Shown in pieces: positions 10,675-20,055 of a stretch of 64,000 bases of DNA (position 1 is its first letter; each line of letters opens with the position of its first letter). The notes under the pieces were generated by a model. The model had not been told where the DNA came from. It ran no database searches and saw nothing but the letters and a program-made list of their open reading frames with translations. A program made the translations under genes and the position numbers. The stretch is from Tubulanus polymorphus (lineage: Eukaryota; Nemertea; Palaeonemertea; Tubulaniformes; Tubulanidae): the NCBI RefSeq assembly GCF_964204645.1, contig NC_134028.1, positions 10,211,001-10,275,000 of the forward strand. Direction: 5' to 3'.

Positions 10675-11463
10675 ATGGTATAATTAAAAGAACACAGAAT
10701 ATTTGTTGATTCTAGAAAACTTACAAATTATAAATCACATAATTTACTAGTACAATTAGATAGAGAATTTAAGAATTGTGTTGATTTAAAATTAGTTAAT
10801 ATAAGTTTATGTAACTCATTTTACAATATACCAGATAAAACTTATGAACATAGAAGTTTTTTTATTCTTGATAAACGTAGTAATAATAATTTTCAACTTA
10901 TGATTACACCAGGATTATATAATTTAGAAACATTAGCGCAAGAAATTAATAGAAAAGCTCGGATTATGTTAGGTAGTGATTCTAAATCTAATATTAAATT
11001 CATAAAAAGTGAGAGCTCTAATAAAATTAAAGTAAAGTTTGATGATGAAAATATTAGTCCTGATTCATTTATGTTAAGAAGACATGCTTACGCGGTAAAA
11101 AAACCTTTTGCTAAACTGTTAGGAATTCCTCCAGATAAACTTATTGTTGGAAACATATACGGTATATCAAACTTAATACCTTTTACACATTTTTATATTT
11201 ATTGCAATTTAATTAACCCAACAAAAACATTTGAAGCAACTAAAGATACAATTTGTAATTCTAGTATATTAAATATTTTACCATTAAAAAATGTCAAACA
11301 ATTTGGAACTCAAATAAATTATAATTTAACTGAATGTGATTTCAAACCTTGTATTCCACATTTCAATAATTTTAAATTAGAAATAAGAAATCATAATGGT
11401 TATTTAATTGATTTGAATAACTTTCCTGTAATTTATGAATTAGTTATAAGATGTAAAGAGTAA
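10675..11463 (+). pseudogene. Probable minor capsid (penton-like) protein, stop at codon 3
   Basis: About 260 codons; the second Polinton has the intact 252-residue version. The protein starts with a FVDSRKL stretch and ends with EIRNHNGYLIDLNNFPVIYELVIR. This beta-strand-rich ending (G-x-LIDL-N) is typical of Polinton/adintovirus structural proteins with a jelly-roll fold. By size and by pairing with the major capsid gene, it is likely the vertex protein. The third codon is TAA here where the other copy has GAA; the rest is open, so a later start (for example 10900) is the only intact product. The upstream T-rich element is present but puts ATA at the usual 19-nt position, with ATG one codon later. 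Confidence 0.65.
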
Positions 11464-11482
11464 TTTTTTCACTATATAAATG
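11461..11482 (+). promoter_or_regulatory. TAAT...TAAATG start element
   Basis: TAATTTTTTCACTATATAAATG (split here: TAAT-T(6), CAC, TATATAAATG); 19 nt from TAAT to ATG. It overlaps the stop codon of the upstream gene. Confidence 0.7.
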
Positions 11483-11833
11483 AATATAACTGTTGGACCG
11501 AGTATATGTTTTGGGTTTGATTTTAAACGTGAGAAAGAAATGAAATTTAACATTAATGATGTAATTACACAAATCAAAAATATTGCATTTTCTAATGAAA
11601 CAACATTTAAGTATGAAAAAACAATAGATAAAGAAACTTTAAATGTAGAAAAGATTACTAATTTAATTAGAGAATCTTTAAGATTTTATGAATTAGATGA
11701 AGATTTTATCATAGATGATATCAAAAAAATAATAATTGAAATATATACAAATGAAACTAGTAATAAAATAAATGTTGAATTAATCATCACTAAGATAACT
11801 AAATATTTTGAAGATAGTAATTTTTTTGATTAA
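11480..11833 (+). CDS. Unassigned 117-residue Polinton protein
   Basis: Intact in both Polinton copies with nearly the same sequence. Starts MNITVGPSICFGFDF, then becomes a charged, Ile/Asn/Lys-rich helical protein ending in KYFEDSNFFD. There is no membrane segment and no Cys/His motif. It lies between the minor capsid gene and a small membrane protein, 4 nt upstream of the latter, each with its own T-rich start element. Conservation while neighbours decay suggests it was functional until recently. The role is unknown; a small virion or assembly protein is possible from its place in the structural block. Confidence 0.7.
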   Translation: MNITVGPSICFGFDFKREKEMKFNINDVITQIKNIAFSNETTFKYEKTIDKETLNVEKITNLIRESLRFYELDEDFIIDDIKKIIIEIYTNETSNKINVELIITKITKYFEDSNFFD

Positions 11834-11839
11834 TAAATG
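11818..11839 (+). promoter_or_regulatory. TAAT...TAAATG start element
   Basis: TAAT-T(7)-GATTAATAAATG, 19 nt from TAAT to ATG. It includes the end and stop codon of the upstream gene. Confidence 0.65.
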
Positions 11840-12058
11840 AGTGATAATAAGTGGATAATAACTGGATTATATAATGGCGCCCTACTATCAGTTGGAATTG
11901 TTGGTTATTCAATGGTATTAAAAAAAGTATTCAAAATGGGAAGTGTTAATGTTGATAGATTTGATATAAATGATATCTTAAAATTAACATTAGCAGTTAC
12001 TTTATCTAATCTAACAATTGATTATTTAGAAAAACAAAAATATATTCCTCCCATATAA
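11837..12058 (+). CDS. Small membrane protein, 73 residues
   Basis: One likely membrane helix (GALLSVGIVGYSMVLKKVF, residues about 12-30), followed by a second moderately hydrophobic helix (LKLTLAVTLSNLTI) and a short polar tail ending YIPPI. Small one- or two-helix proteins of this kind are common in Polinton structural blocks and in viruses with internal membranes. The homologous gene in the second copy (60291) has a stop at codon 11, so this is the only intact version in the window. Function unknown. Confidence 0.65.
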   Translation: MSDNKWIITGLYNGALLSVGIVGYSMVLKKVFKMGSVNVDRFDINDILKLTLAVTLSNLTIDYLEKQKYIPPI

Positions 12059-12063
12059 TTACA

Positions 12064-12085
12064 TAATTTTTTTACTAAATAAATG
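12064..12085 (+). promoter_or_regulatory. TAAT...TAAATG start element
   Basis: TAAT-T(7)-ACTAAATAAATG, 19 nt from TAAT to ATG. Confidence 0.7.
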
Positions 12086-12505
12086 GCTTCTGCAATTATA
12101 ACTATTATAGGATCGGCAATTGTTAACGCTTTGGCATTTACTGGTGGTGGATATTTATTTAAACATATTGATAAAAATAGTTCATTAGGAGAACAAAGAA
12201 GACATAACTTAGCATTAGAGAAATACAATAAAGCAGCAGAAGAATATAGAGAAAAGAGGCAAAACTATATGGATTATATTAACAAGGAATTATATGATCA
12301 GAAGATTTCACATAGAGATTTTCAATCAGTTGATGATGCAATGAGTTTATATAACGCAGTAACAAATAAAGAAAAATTACATCTATACAAACCTAAATTA
12401 TCAGATTATTATACCCCAAGTAAAGAACAACAGAAATATGAAATAATATGGATTTTAGGTGGAACTGTTATTGTTATATTTGTAGCATATAAATTTACTA
12501 ATTAG
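12083..12505 (+). CDS. Two-ended membrane protein, 140 residues
   Basis: Hydrophobic N terminus (ASAIITIIGSAIVNALAF, residues 2-19, then a GGGY turn). A long polar, helical middle is rich in Lys, Glu and Tyr (EEYREKRQNYMDYINKEL). A C-terminal membrane segment (WILGGTVIVIFVAY) precedes the end KFTN. The intact homologue at 60537-60959 differs at only a few residues. The layout suggests a protein anchored at both ends, with a helical arm available for partner binding. I know similar proteins only as unnamed Polinton products; the function is not known. The start is fixed by the TAAATG element 19 nt after TAAT. Confidence 0.7.
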   Translation: MASAIITIIGSAIVNALAFTGGGYLFKHIDKNSSLGEQRRHNLALEKYNKAAEEYREKRQNYMDYINKELYDQKISHRDFQSVDDAMSLYNAVTNKEKLHLYKPKLSDYYTPSKEQQKYEIIWILGGTVIVIFVAYKFTN

Positions 12506-12527
12506 TAATTTTTTTTCTAAATAAATG
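12506..12527 (+). promoter_or_regulatory. TAAT...TAAATG start element
   Basis: TAAT-T(8)-CTAAATAAATG, 19 nt from TAAT to ATG, directly after the stop of the upstream gene. Confidence 0.7.
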
Positions 12528-12959
12528 GAAAATAAAGTTGATAGTATTGATATCATTCCTCATGATATAAATAAAACTAAATTAAAAATATATTTAGAAA
12601 AACAAATATTAGAATTTGAAAGTGACTTAAAGATAAAAAAGAAAAAATATTTAAAATGTAAAATTATATATTATTTGATTATTAGTGGTTCGGTTACAAT
12701 TAGTTCTGTAATAACATTTCTAGCAATATTCAGTCCATTAACACCTTTAGCTATATCAATTGGTGTATTAGGATTAAGTTCAAGTGTATTAACCGGCATA
12801 AGTTCAAAATTAAATATAAAAAGTAATAAAGAAAAAATGAAAACTAATATAAAAGAAATTAATAAATTAAAGAACACACTAGATTATATCATGAGTTTAA
12901 ATGGTCATATAACAGTTGAAGAACAAGATAAATTATTAAAAGAATTAATAAATTATTAA
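12525..12959 (+). CDS. Integral membrane protein with coiled ends, 144 residues
   Basis: A charged N-terminal helix (residues about 18-48) leads into a long hydrophobic stretch. It runs from YYLIISGSVTISSVITFLAI through FSPLTPLAISIGVLGLSS, probably two membrane helices with a short turn at Pro-Leu-Thr-Pro. A Lys-rich coiled segment with KEINKLKNTLDYI follows. The intact homologue is at 61413. It resembles pore- or scaffold-like small membrane proteins of viruses, but no family can be named. It sits in the same cassette order in both elements. Confidence 0.7.
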   Translation: MENKVDSIDIIPHDINKTKLKIYLEKQILEFESDLKIKKKKYLKCKIIYYLIISGSVTISSVITFLAIFSPLTPLAISIGVLGLSSSVLTGISSKLNIKSNKEKMKTNIKEINKLKNTLDYIMSLNGHITVEEQDKLLKELINY

Positions 12960-12978
12960 TTTTTTAATTATATAAATG
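12957..12978 (+). promoter_or_regulatory. TAAT...TAAATG start element
   Basis: TAAT-T(6)-AATTATATAAATG, 19 nt from TAAT to ATG. It overlaps the stop codon of the upstream gene. Confidence 0.7.
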
Positions 12979-14365
12979 GTAGATAGTTTTCCAAAAGCCT
13001 TCCAATATAATAAATCAATTAAATATAATATTCCAGCAATAGATTTTAATAAAGATATTACATATAGAAATGAAATTTTAGATTCATTAACTAATTTAGA
13101 AATTTATGTTACTGAAACTAATAATTTTAATGCAAAGATGGAAAATATATTTCATGTATATTTAATTGATTTTAAAAAATTGAAAGATGAAAAACAATGG
13201 TTATTAAAATCTAATATGAAGTATTGGCAGAACCAATTAAATTTTGCTGTTTATTGTGCAACAACAGGATGTGGAATTAGTTGGAATGATCATTTGAATA
13301 ATTCTAAATATAAATTAATTCAAAGTTTATTTAGATTTCATACATACTTTCAAATCAGAATAATATTTAATGAATTAGAGTGCGCTTTACCAGGATCAAG
13401 ATATTTTTAAAGAATTAGATAATAATACTAATTTATCAAAGTTTTATAAAATTTGTAATGAATTTAATATAGATATAAATAATTCTGATTTTAGAACAAA
13501 AAATGGAACAATAAGATCCCTTCCTTGCCCTAAAAAGATTGCAGAATATTGTGCACTTCCCATACCATCTAATAGCTTTTATAATATCTATAATAATAAA
13601 TTAGGTTATGGTAAAATAGAAACTAAGGATTTAGAAACATTAAATTTCAATAAATTACCGAAATTTTATGATAATTTAAAACAAGAAAACAATAATGGTT
13701 GGGTTTATTTCATTTTAGAAAACAGTGAAGGTTTTACAAAATCAGGTATACAAAGAATAAATCAATCTATTAGAACTTATTTGATATGTATTCTAGGTGC
13801 ACAAGTTGAAACAAGATCCCCAATAATTGGAAATTTAAATACATCATTTGATACACAGAAACAATTTAAAGTTTTATTTGACGATTCAATTCATAATGAT
13901 AAAAATAGATCGATTCCAGAAAACATTATAAGATATCAAAATTATTTAGATAAATCTCATGTAAGGCTTAATTATTGTATAGGCCCTAATCTATTTATTA
14001 TTTCTAATGATTTAGTATTAAAGATGGGAAACATAATTGGTTATAATAATCTAATTAAAACTGCAACAATAAATAATTCATTTGGATTGAATGATATAAA
14101 TAAAAAGATTATTACTGCTCCAAAATTAATGGAAGGTGAAAAAAATAAAAAACACATTCAATCAACAGAAACTAAAACTAAGAATATTAAATTAAATAAT
14201 GATTCTAAAATAAAAGATTATAATACATCAGAAAATAATAGAACTGATATTATTCAACATGATATAATTAAAACTGATAATGATAATAAATCCCATGAAA
14301 ATACTAAATTAGCTATAACTTGTATAGGAATTGTAATCGGAGGAATATTATATTTTAAATTTTAA
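12976..14365 (+). pseudogene. Conserved Polinton protein with C-terminal membrane anchor, one frameshift
   Basis: About 460 codons. The N-terminal part contains the conserved stretch NQLNFAVYCATTGCGIS, which I associate with an unnamed but widespread Polinton/adintovirus protein. The second part includes GIQRINQSIRTYLICILGAQV and ends in a polar linker plus a membrane segment (ITCIGIVIGGILYFKF). An extra T after codon 144 (near 13409) shifts the frame. The second copy does not have this change but has its own deletion near 61615. The tail anchor suggests attachment to a membrane. This gene contains the point at which the second Polinton is truncated. Function unknown. Confidence 0.7.
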
Positions 14366-14384
14366 TTTTTTTATTATATAAATG
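14363..14384 (+). promoter_or_regulatory. TAAT...TAAATG start element
   Basis: TAAT-T(7)-ATTATATAAATG, 19 nt from TAAT to ATG. Confidence 0.7.
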
Positions 14385-15811
14385 GATGTAGAAGGTGGAG
14401 AAGATATTGGAATGGATCCTTTTGATGAACCTGGTATAACTGATGAACAACTACTGATTTTGATGAAACAAGTTTAAATGATGGTAATGAGCCAGAATAT
14501 AATAATAATTTGAATATGCCTGATTATATTAAAAATGCAGAATCACAATTAAATCCTGAAAATTTAGACCCAGATTTAGTAAAACAAGATTTCGATAATT
14601 TAAACAAAATACCTAAATTAGAAGATTTAATTGAAAAATCTAAACTTAACATAAATGATGAAGACGTTGGACTTTTAGCAGATCAATTAAAATTTTTAGA
14701 TAATGGTAAATGTTATTATCGTTTGAAAGGTGATTATTATATTGATATCACTTATAAAAATAATAAAAACAAAATATTATCAGAATCAACTTTAGAAAAA
14801 TTAAAACCAGATAGAATTAAAATAATAAGTAATAGTAATGAAATAACTGATGTTACACAAAAAGAAATAGATGATAATATAGACGTATTTAAACAAAGAA
14901 TTAATGAATTATTTGAAATAATCAAAAAGAAATCAGAAACAGAAACAACATCTGAACAGAATATAACTTCCAAAACTAGTAAACTTAAATCAAATAAAGT
15001 TTCAATTGAAAAACTTTTACCGAATGGATTAATTGATGCAACAGATCAACAATTAGAAGATTTAAATATATTTTCTGATGAAGCAATTAGAGAAATTATT
15101 AGTATAAGAAATGAAGCTGATAAAATTGCACATAATAAAAGTATAAGAGATCAAAAATTATGTATTTGGAAAAAGAATTAACTAATGCAAATAAAGAAAT
15201 AGAACAAATAAAGTCTGATTTAGATCATCAAGTAATTGATGAAATAGAATATAGGCAAAAAGAATTACGTTTAGAAAAAGAAATTAATAATTTAAAAGAT
15301 AATTTAGAAGTACAAAAAGAAGAAATTAAATTATTATCAAAATCATATGATTATAATATAAATAGATTAAAAGTTATTTTTAAAGATTTATTCTGAAATA
15401 TCACTGAAAGATAGAATAAAGTTATTATTCAAATTAGAAGGAATAACAATTCTTTCAATTCTAACAGCTGTAACTATGTTATGTACAACAATTGGTTTAG
15501 CAATATCAAATGCTTTGAAATCTACTCCTACTCCCAATAAACCGGATAAACCCCCGAATGATAATAATTCTATACAAGATAAAGTTAAAGATGGTTTAAA
15601 GAAATTAGCAAAATATTTATGGGAACTATCTAAAAAATCTGCTGCAGCTTTACCAGGAATTATTGCATCAATTGTTGGTTTTATATTGAAATCTGCTGGG
15701 AATATTCTTAACTTTGCTGCTGAACATATTATTTTATTTTTAATTACAGTTGTAAGTGCTATTATCTTTGGGTTAGTAAATATGATATCAAAAAATATCA
15801 AGAAAAAATAA
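14382..15811 (+). pseudogene. Large acidic/coiled-coil protein with hydrophobic C terminus, three frameshifts
   Basis: Reads as one gene in four frame segments: 14382 to about 14450, then to 15181, then to 15396, then to 15811. The N terminus is acidic (MDVEGGEDIGMDPFDEP). The middle is Lys/Glu/Asn-rich and ends in a coiled coil (LEKEINNLKDNLEVQKEEIK). The C terminus has several hydrophobic helices with Gly and small residues (ITILSILTAVTMLCTTIGLA; PGIIASIVGFILKSAG; IILFLITVVSAIIFGLV) and ends KNIKKK. Unnamed proteins with this tail are recurrent in Polintons in my recollection. The tail looks membrane-inserting. Function unknown; no second copy is available because Polinton-2 ends before this gene. 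Confidence 0.6.
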
Positions 15812-15842
15812 TAAAAAATAAACATGATAAAAAATAAATAAT

Positions 15843-15864
15843 TAATTTTTTTGTTAAATAAATG
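15843..15864 (+). promoter_or_regulatory. TAAT...TAAATG start element of the major capsid gene
   Basis: TAAT-T(7)-GTTAAATAAATG, 19 nt from TAAT to ATG at 15862. Confidence 0.7.
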
Positions 15865-17108
15865 AGTGGGAGTTATATAAGTCCTTCTAAGATTTCTAGA
15901 ATACTAATGCTATTAAAGCAGAAAGATCACATCATATAATTACTCATAATCCTTCAAATATTAATCCTGATGAAACTTTATATGTTAGAATTCCTAGATT
16001 AACACAAAATACTTTTTATGTTCCAAATAGTATTTATTTATCAGCCGATATAAAAGTAAATGGTCATGATAACAATTATGTTGTTGATAATGTTGGAAGA
16101 TATTTGATTAAAAAATTAACTATAAAGATTGGTCCAGAAACAGTTTTCTCATTAGATGATTATAATTTATTTATGCATTATAAAGATTTATGGTTAACTA
16201 AAGAAAATAGAAATAATATGATATTTCAGGGTATTCAATCGAAAAACCATAATAAATTAAGATCAGGAGCTTATGACGCAATAGTAACTCGTGCCACAGA
16301 TAATTTGATTAAAAAGATTTATGGAAGCAAATATAAAATTCCATTAGACTATGAATTGATAAATAATAATGCACCTTTATATAAATACGCAATTCAAGAA
16401 GATATTATATTTGAGATAACATTTGCTCCTGTAAATGAAATTGTATTATCTAGCGTTGTTAAAGATATGGGTTATAAATTATCGAATATATGTTTAGAAT
16501 ATAACACAGTAACTAATGAAAATATTGCTAGCACAATTCAAACTCAATACAATCAAGGATTTTCATTATTATATGATTATATTGATAAATTTAAAACCGT
16601 AACTATTAATGCAAATGATGAAATAATTAATGAGAATATTAACTTCCCAAGAAGATCTATTAAAGGTATATTAATATTTTTTACCATTGCAACATATTCT
16701 AATGGTGCAATAAAGGTAGATAATTATTATAATCCTGAAATAACAAAAGTTGAAATAACTATCGAAGGAATAGCAAATAAAATATTTTGTCAAGGAATGA
16801 GAATGATTGATCAATGGCCAGAAATTAGAAAACATTTTATGAATGAAAAAGTAAAATCATTTGAAAATTGTAATATTAATCAAATTGATTATTATACCGC
16901 TAATAAATATGCATTATGGTTAGATTTTAGAACAACAGAGGATAATTCATTACATGGTTCTGGGAAGAAATTACAGAACACTAAAGATGGAATACAATTA
17001 TTCATGAAAAAGAAAAAAGGAGACAAAAATTTCAAAATGCACATTTATATTATATCTGACGCGCAATTAAATATTGTAAATTCACAATTAGATAGTATTC
17101 AATATTAG
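15862..17108 (+). pseudogene. Major capsid protein (double jelly-roll), one frameshift near the N terminus
   Basis: About 415 codons. A short MSGSYIS start is separated from the rest by a one-base loss near 15900. The remaining frame is open to 17108. Signature stretches of the Polinton/adintovirus hexon-like capsid protein appear in order: ETLYVRIPRL, NVGRYLIKKLTIKIG, LFMHYKDLW, KYKIPLDYE, IIFEITFAP, INFPRRSIKGILIFF, NPEITKVEITIEG and a C-terminal DFRTTEDNSLHGSG. In the family these proteins form trimers with two jelly-roll folds that tile an icosahedral shell. It lies directly upstream of integrase and packaging ATPase, the usual Polinton company. The start comes from the TAAATG element. 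Confidence 0.9.
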
Positions 17109-17138
17109 AAATATAAAGTTAAAATTAAGGATATATAA

Positions 17139-18267
17139 ATGGGTGGTAAAAAAACTCCTAATACTAAAGAACAATATTTAAGAAATTTATATTACAACCC
17201 TGAGAGTTCAGTTGCTTATTCTTCTACTAAAAATATATGGCGTCAAGTAAAACAAGATAAATTAGATAAGATAATCCCACAAAATTTAGTTAAATATAAA
17301 GATATAAATGAATTTATGTTAGAACAACCAACATATACAACACATAAAAAATTGTTAGAAAATATAAAACTCGTAAAACTATGATAAGTTATGTAAATCA
17401 ACAGTGGCAAGGAGATTTAATTGATATGAAAAATGTTAAGAAAGATAATGATGATTATTGGTGGTTATTGAATATAATTGATATTTTTAGTCGTTATGTA
17501 TGGAGCTTCCCACTTTATAGAAAAGATGCTGTACAAACATCAAATGTTTTAAGAAAATTTCTTTCGGATGATAAACTAAAACCAGAAAAAAAAACAATTT
17601 GATGATGGAAAAGAGTTTGATAATTCACTTGTTCATGAACTCTCAGATAATCATAATATTAATTATTTTTCAACAAAATCGGATAAAAAAGCAGCAGTTG
17701 TTGAACGATTTAATAGAACATTAAGAACAAGAATGTGGAAATATTTTACAGCAAATAATACTTTTAAATGGATTGATGTTTTGCCAAAATTGATAGAAGG
17801 ATATAATAATTCTTATAATTCTTCTATTGGAATGAAACCTATTGATGCTAGAAAACCTGAAAATGCTGAAATTGTTTGGAATAATTTATATGGAGCATTT
17901 CTTGTAGATGATTTTGGTGAACCTAAATTTAAAAGTTGGTCAAAATGATAGAATTTCTAAGTATAAAAAGATATTTGATAAAGGATACGATCGAAATTTT
18001 ACTAGAGAAATATATAAAATAAAAAAGGTAATAACAACAAAACCATATGTCTATAAATTAGAAGATTTAGATGGTGAAGAAGTTGATGGCTACTTTTACG
18101 AAGAAGAATTAAGTTTAACTACTGAAAATCTAGAACAAGAATATAAAATTGAAAAAGTATTAAAAACAAAAACTATTAAAAGAAATAAATATTCTTTAGT
18201 AAAATGGGTTGGATGGCCAGATAAATTCAATGAATGGATATTATCAAGTAAAATTAAAAATATATAA
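17139..18267 (+). pseudogene. Retroviral-type integrase with chromodomain, three frameshifts
   Basis: Four frame segments (17139-17384, 17381-17602, about 17600-17948, 17908-18267) cover one protein of about 375 residues. The catalytic core shows the D,D-35-E triad: Asp in WQGDLIDM, Asp in FDDGKEF, Glu in AVVERFNRTLR. The family follows this with a tryptophan/tyrosine-rich stretch (MWKYFTANNT, GYNNSYNSSIGM). The C terminus is a chromodomain (YKIEKVLK ... SLVKWVGWPDKFNEWI), known to bind methylated histone tails and bias integration. It inserts the element and creates the 6-bp duplication. Preceded by a shorter TATATAAATG start without the long T run. No intact product remains. Confidence 0.93.
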
Positions 18268-18876
18268 ATGAATAAGGAATTATTCATATTTGAGCCTCAT
18301 AATATGTTAATTTCTGGTGTAACAAATTGTGGAAAAACTTATTTTATATTAAATTTATTAGAAACTGTTTATGAAAACTATTTTGATAATATAGTATTAT
18401 TTTGTCCAACATATGAATTTAATCAAACTTATGATAGAAATATTACTAGAAATAATAAATTTATTATATTAGATCCTAAAACAGTAAAAGAAAATTTAGA
18501 TAATTGTATAAAAAGAGCAATTGATATTTATAAAGGATCAAATACATTATTCATTGTAGATGATTGCGCTAATTTACATGATTCCAAAGTTAGAGAAAGT
18601 GAGTTATGCTATTTAGCTTTCTCTGGGAGACATTTTGGGATAACAACTTGGGTTTTAAATCAAAAATATAATTCAATTGTTAAAGACTTTAGAGAAAACA
18701 TTAGATTTCTAGTTTTATTCTACAATAAAGATAGAAAATCGATGAAAAATGCACTTGAGGAAAATGATATTATTCCACATGATTTACATAATGAATATAT
18801 GGATAATTTGAAAAATATTAAAAGATCAAAATTACTATTTAGATTACAACACCCATTTAAATATGAATTTATATAA
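18268..18876 (+). CDS. A32-like (FtsK/HerA superfamily) DNA-packaging ATPase
   Basis: Intact, 202 residues. Walker A is GVTNCGKT (residues 17-24, Lys23). Walker B is LFIVDDC (Asp98, Asp99). A sensor region (SGRHFGITTWVLNQKYNSI) matches the packaging ATPases of Polintons, virophages and poxvirus A32. Members drive DNA into preformed capsids. Length fits the family. The start codon follows the integrase stop directly within TATATAAATG, so the two genes are packed with no spacer. This is the best-preserved hallmark gene of this copy. Confidence 0.93.
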   Translation: MNKELFIFEPHNMLISGVTNCGKTYFILNLLETVYENYFDNIVLFCPTYEFNQTYDRNITRNNKFIILDPKTVKENLDNCIKRAIDIYKGSNTLFIVDDCANLHDSKVRESELCYLAFSGRHFGITTWVLNQKYNSIVKDFRENIRFLVLFYNKDRKSMKNALEENDIIPHDLHNEYMDNLKNIKRSKLLFRLQHPFKYEFI

Positions 18877-18884
18877 ATTCAATT

Positions 18885-19133
18885 AGTTTGTTAATCTAGT
18901 TGAATTCTAGTTATTGGTATTTGTAACAAAAATCAAATAGATTTAACAATATTTTAACTAGCTTGTTAATCTAGTTTAATTCTAGTTACATTCTAGTTGA
19001 ATTCTAGTTGTTAGTAGTTGAAACAAAAATCAACTAGATTTAACTAGAAATAAACAAAAACAACAATATTTCAACTAGCTTGTTAATCTAGTTGAATTCT
19101 AGTTACATTCTAGTTAAATTCTAGTTGCAACAT
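18885..19133. repeat. CTAGTT-rich repeat block, two to three imperfect copies of a ~110-bp unit
   Basis: Non-coding stretch between the ATPase and the next gene. The unit reads roughly: actagcttgttaatctagtt, then gaattctagtt, acattctagtt, a variable AT part, then aaaatcaactagatttaac. Starts of the unit are near 18885, 18957 and 19074. CTAGTT and its complement AACTAG recur many times in both orientations, giving overlapping hairpin potential. It is the only long intergenic repeat in the Polinton. A replication, packaging or enhancer site is possible; nothing proves it. Confidence 0.8.
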
Positions 19134-19141
19134 CACACAAT

Positions 19142-19163
19142 TAATTTTTTTGTTATATAAATG
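19142..19163 (+). promoter_or_regulatory. TAAT...TAAATG start element
   Basis: TAAT-T(7)-GTTATATAAATG, 19 nt from TAAT to ATG. Confidence 0.7.
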
Positions 19164-19766
19164 GGAGGTGAAAAGAAAATAAAATCTAAAAATGGTGATG
19201 TTCCAATTGAAAAAACTTTAGATGATTTAGGAATAACTGAAACAAAATTAACTCCAGATGATGGTGCTTTAAATAATGTTACAACAAATAATAATTATGA
19301 ATATTATCTTTATTGTAAACATCAATTAGAAATATTAATAGCATCTGGAAAATGTAAAAATTTTGTCGGTAAAAATTAAACTTATAATGAATTAGATACA
19401 ATGAAATCAGATGAAATTATTAGATTATTTAAGATTTATGAAGCCGCGAGAACAGCTAGAGTTAATGACGCGATATCAGAAAATGTAGTAAAAGGTTATA
19501 GTAAATTATGTAATTATATACTACCAATTGAAGATGAAAATAGATTATATTCCGATTTAAAAAATGATTATTTAGTTATGACTGAATTAAATAAATGGAT
19601 TGGATATTTATCATTTCAATTAGGTGGATTTATGACATTATTATCAACTGGAGTTATAACATTTTCAAATATTGAAAGTAAAAAGATTTCTATAATAAAT
19701 GAGCGAGGTGGAAGAAGTGAAGGAATTAACTGTGAAGAAAAAACCGAGATCACAGAAACAAATTGA
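19161..19766 (+). pseudogene. Unassigned Polinton protein, one frameshift
   Basis: Two frame pieces: 19161-19379 (72 residues, starting MGGEKKIKSKNGD) and the continuation 19401-19766. The continuation has a helical core (IIRLFKIYEAARTARVNDAI, then YSKLCNYILPIEDENRL) and a moderately hydrophobic stretch (FQLGGFMTLLSTGVITFS). I have seen similar unnamed proteins as regular Polinton products, but no function is known. The frame probably ended originally close to the start of the next gene at 19699; the current stop at 19766 runs past it. No copy in Polinton-2 to compare. Confidence 0.55.
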
Positions 19767-20055
19767 ATGGTCTCGGCAATTAGGAATTAAATCACAAGAA
19801 TATAAAAAAGCTGTAAAAGAAAAAATAAGTAATAAAAATGGTGAAAATATTGTTATTTCTACTCCTTCTAATAATAGAATATTTGATAAATGTCTATATT
19901 TTACAGTTGGAGTTGTAATTGTATTCATTTTGATTGGGTGTAATTGGTATAAGAAATCAAATAAAATTCATGATATTAATAATTCTGAAACAACTGCTAT
20001 CAAAAATGAAAATACTTCTGAAATTCCAAAATTTATAATAAAAAAAATGGATTAA
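19699..20055 (+). CDS. Small basic protein with one membrane helix, 118 residues
   Basis: Starts at an ATAATAAATG context, without the long T run. The N-terminal half is basic (VKKKPRSQKQIEWSRQLG) and helical. A single membrane segment follows (YFTVGVVIVFILIGC, residues about 75-90), then a polar tail ending KFIIKKMD. It overlaps the end of the upstream gene by 68 nt, possibly because that gene lost its own stop. The K-x-R-S-x-K-Q-x-x-W pattern recurs in small Polinton proteins I recall. A DNA-binding, membrane-anchored virion protein would fit but is a guess. Confidence 0.6.
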   Translation: MSEVEEVKELTVKKKPRSQKQIEWSRQLGIKSQEYKKAVKEKISNKNGENIVISTPSNNRIFDKCLYFTVGVVIVFILIGCNWYKKSNKIHDINNSETTAIKNENTSEIPKFIIKKMD

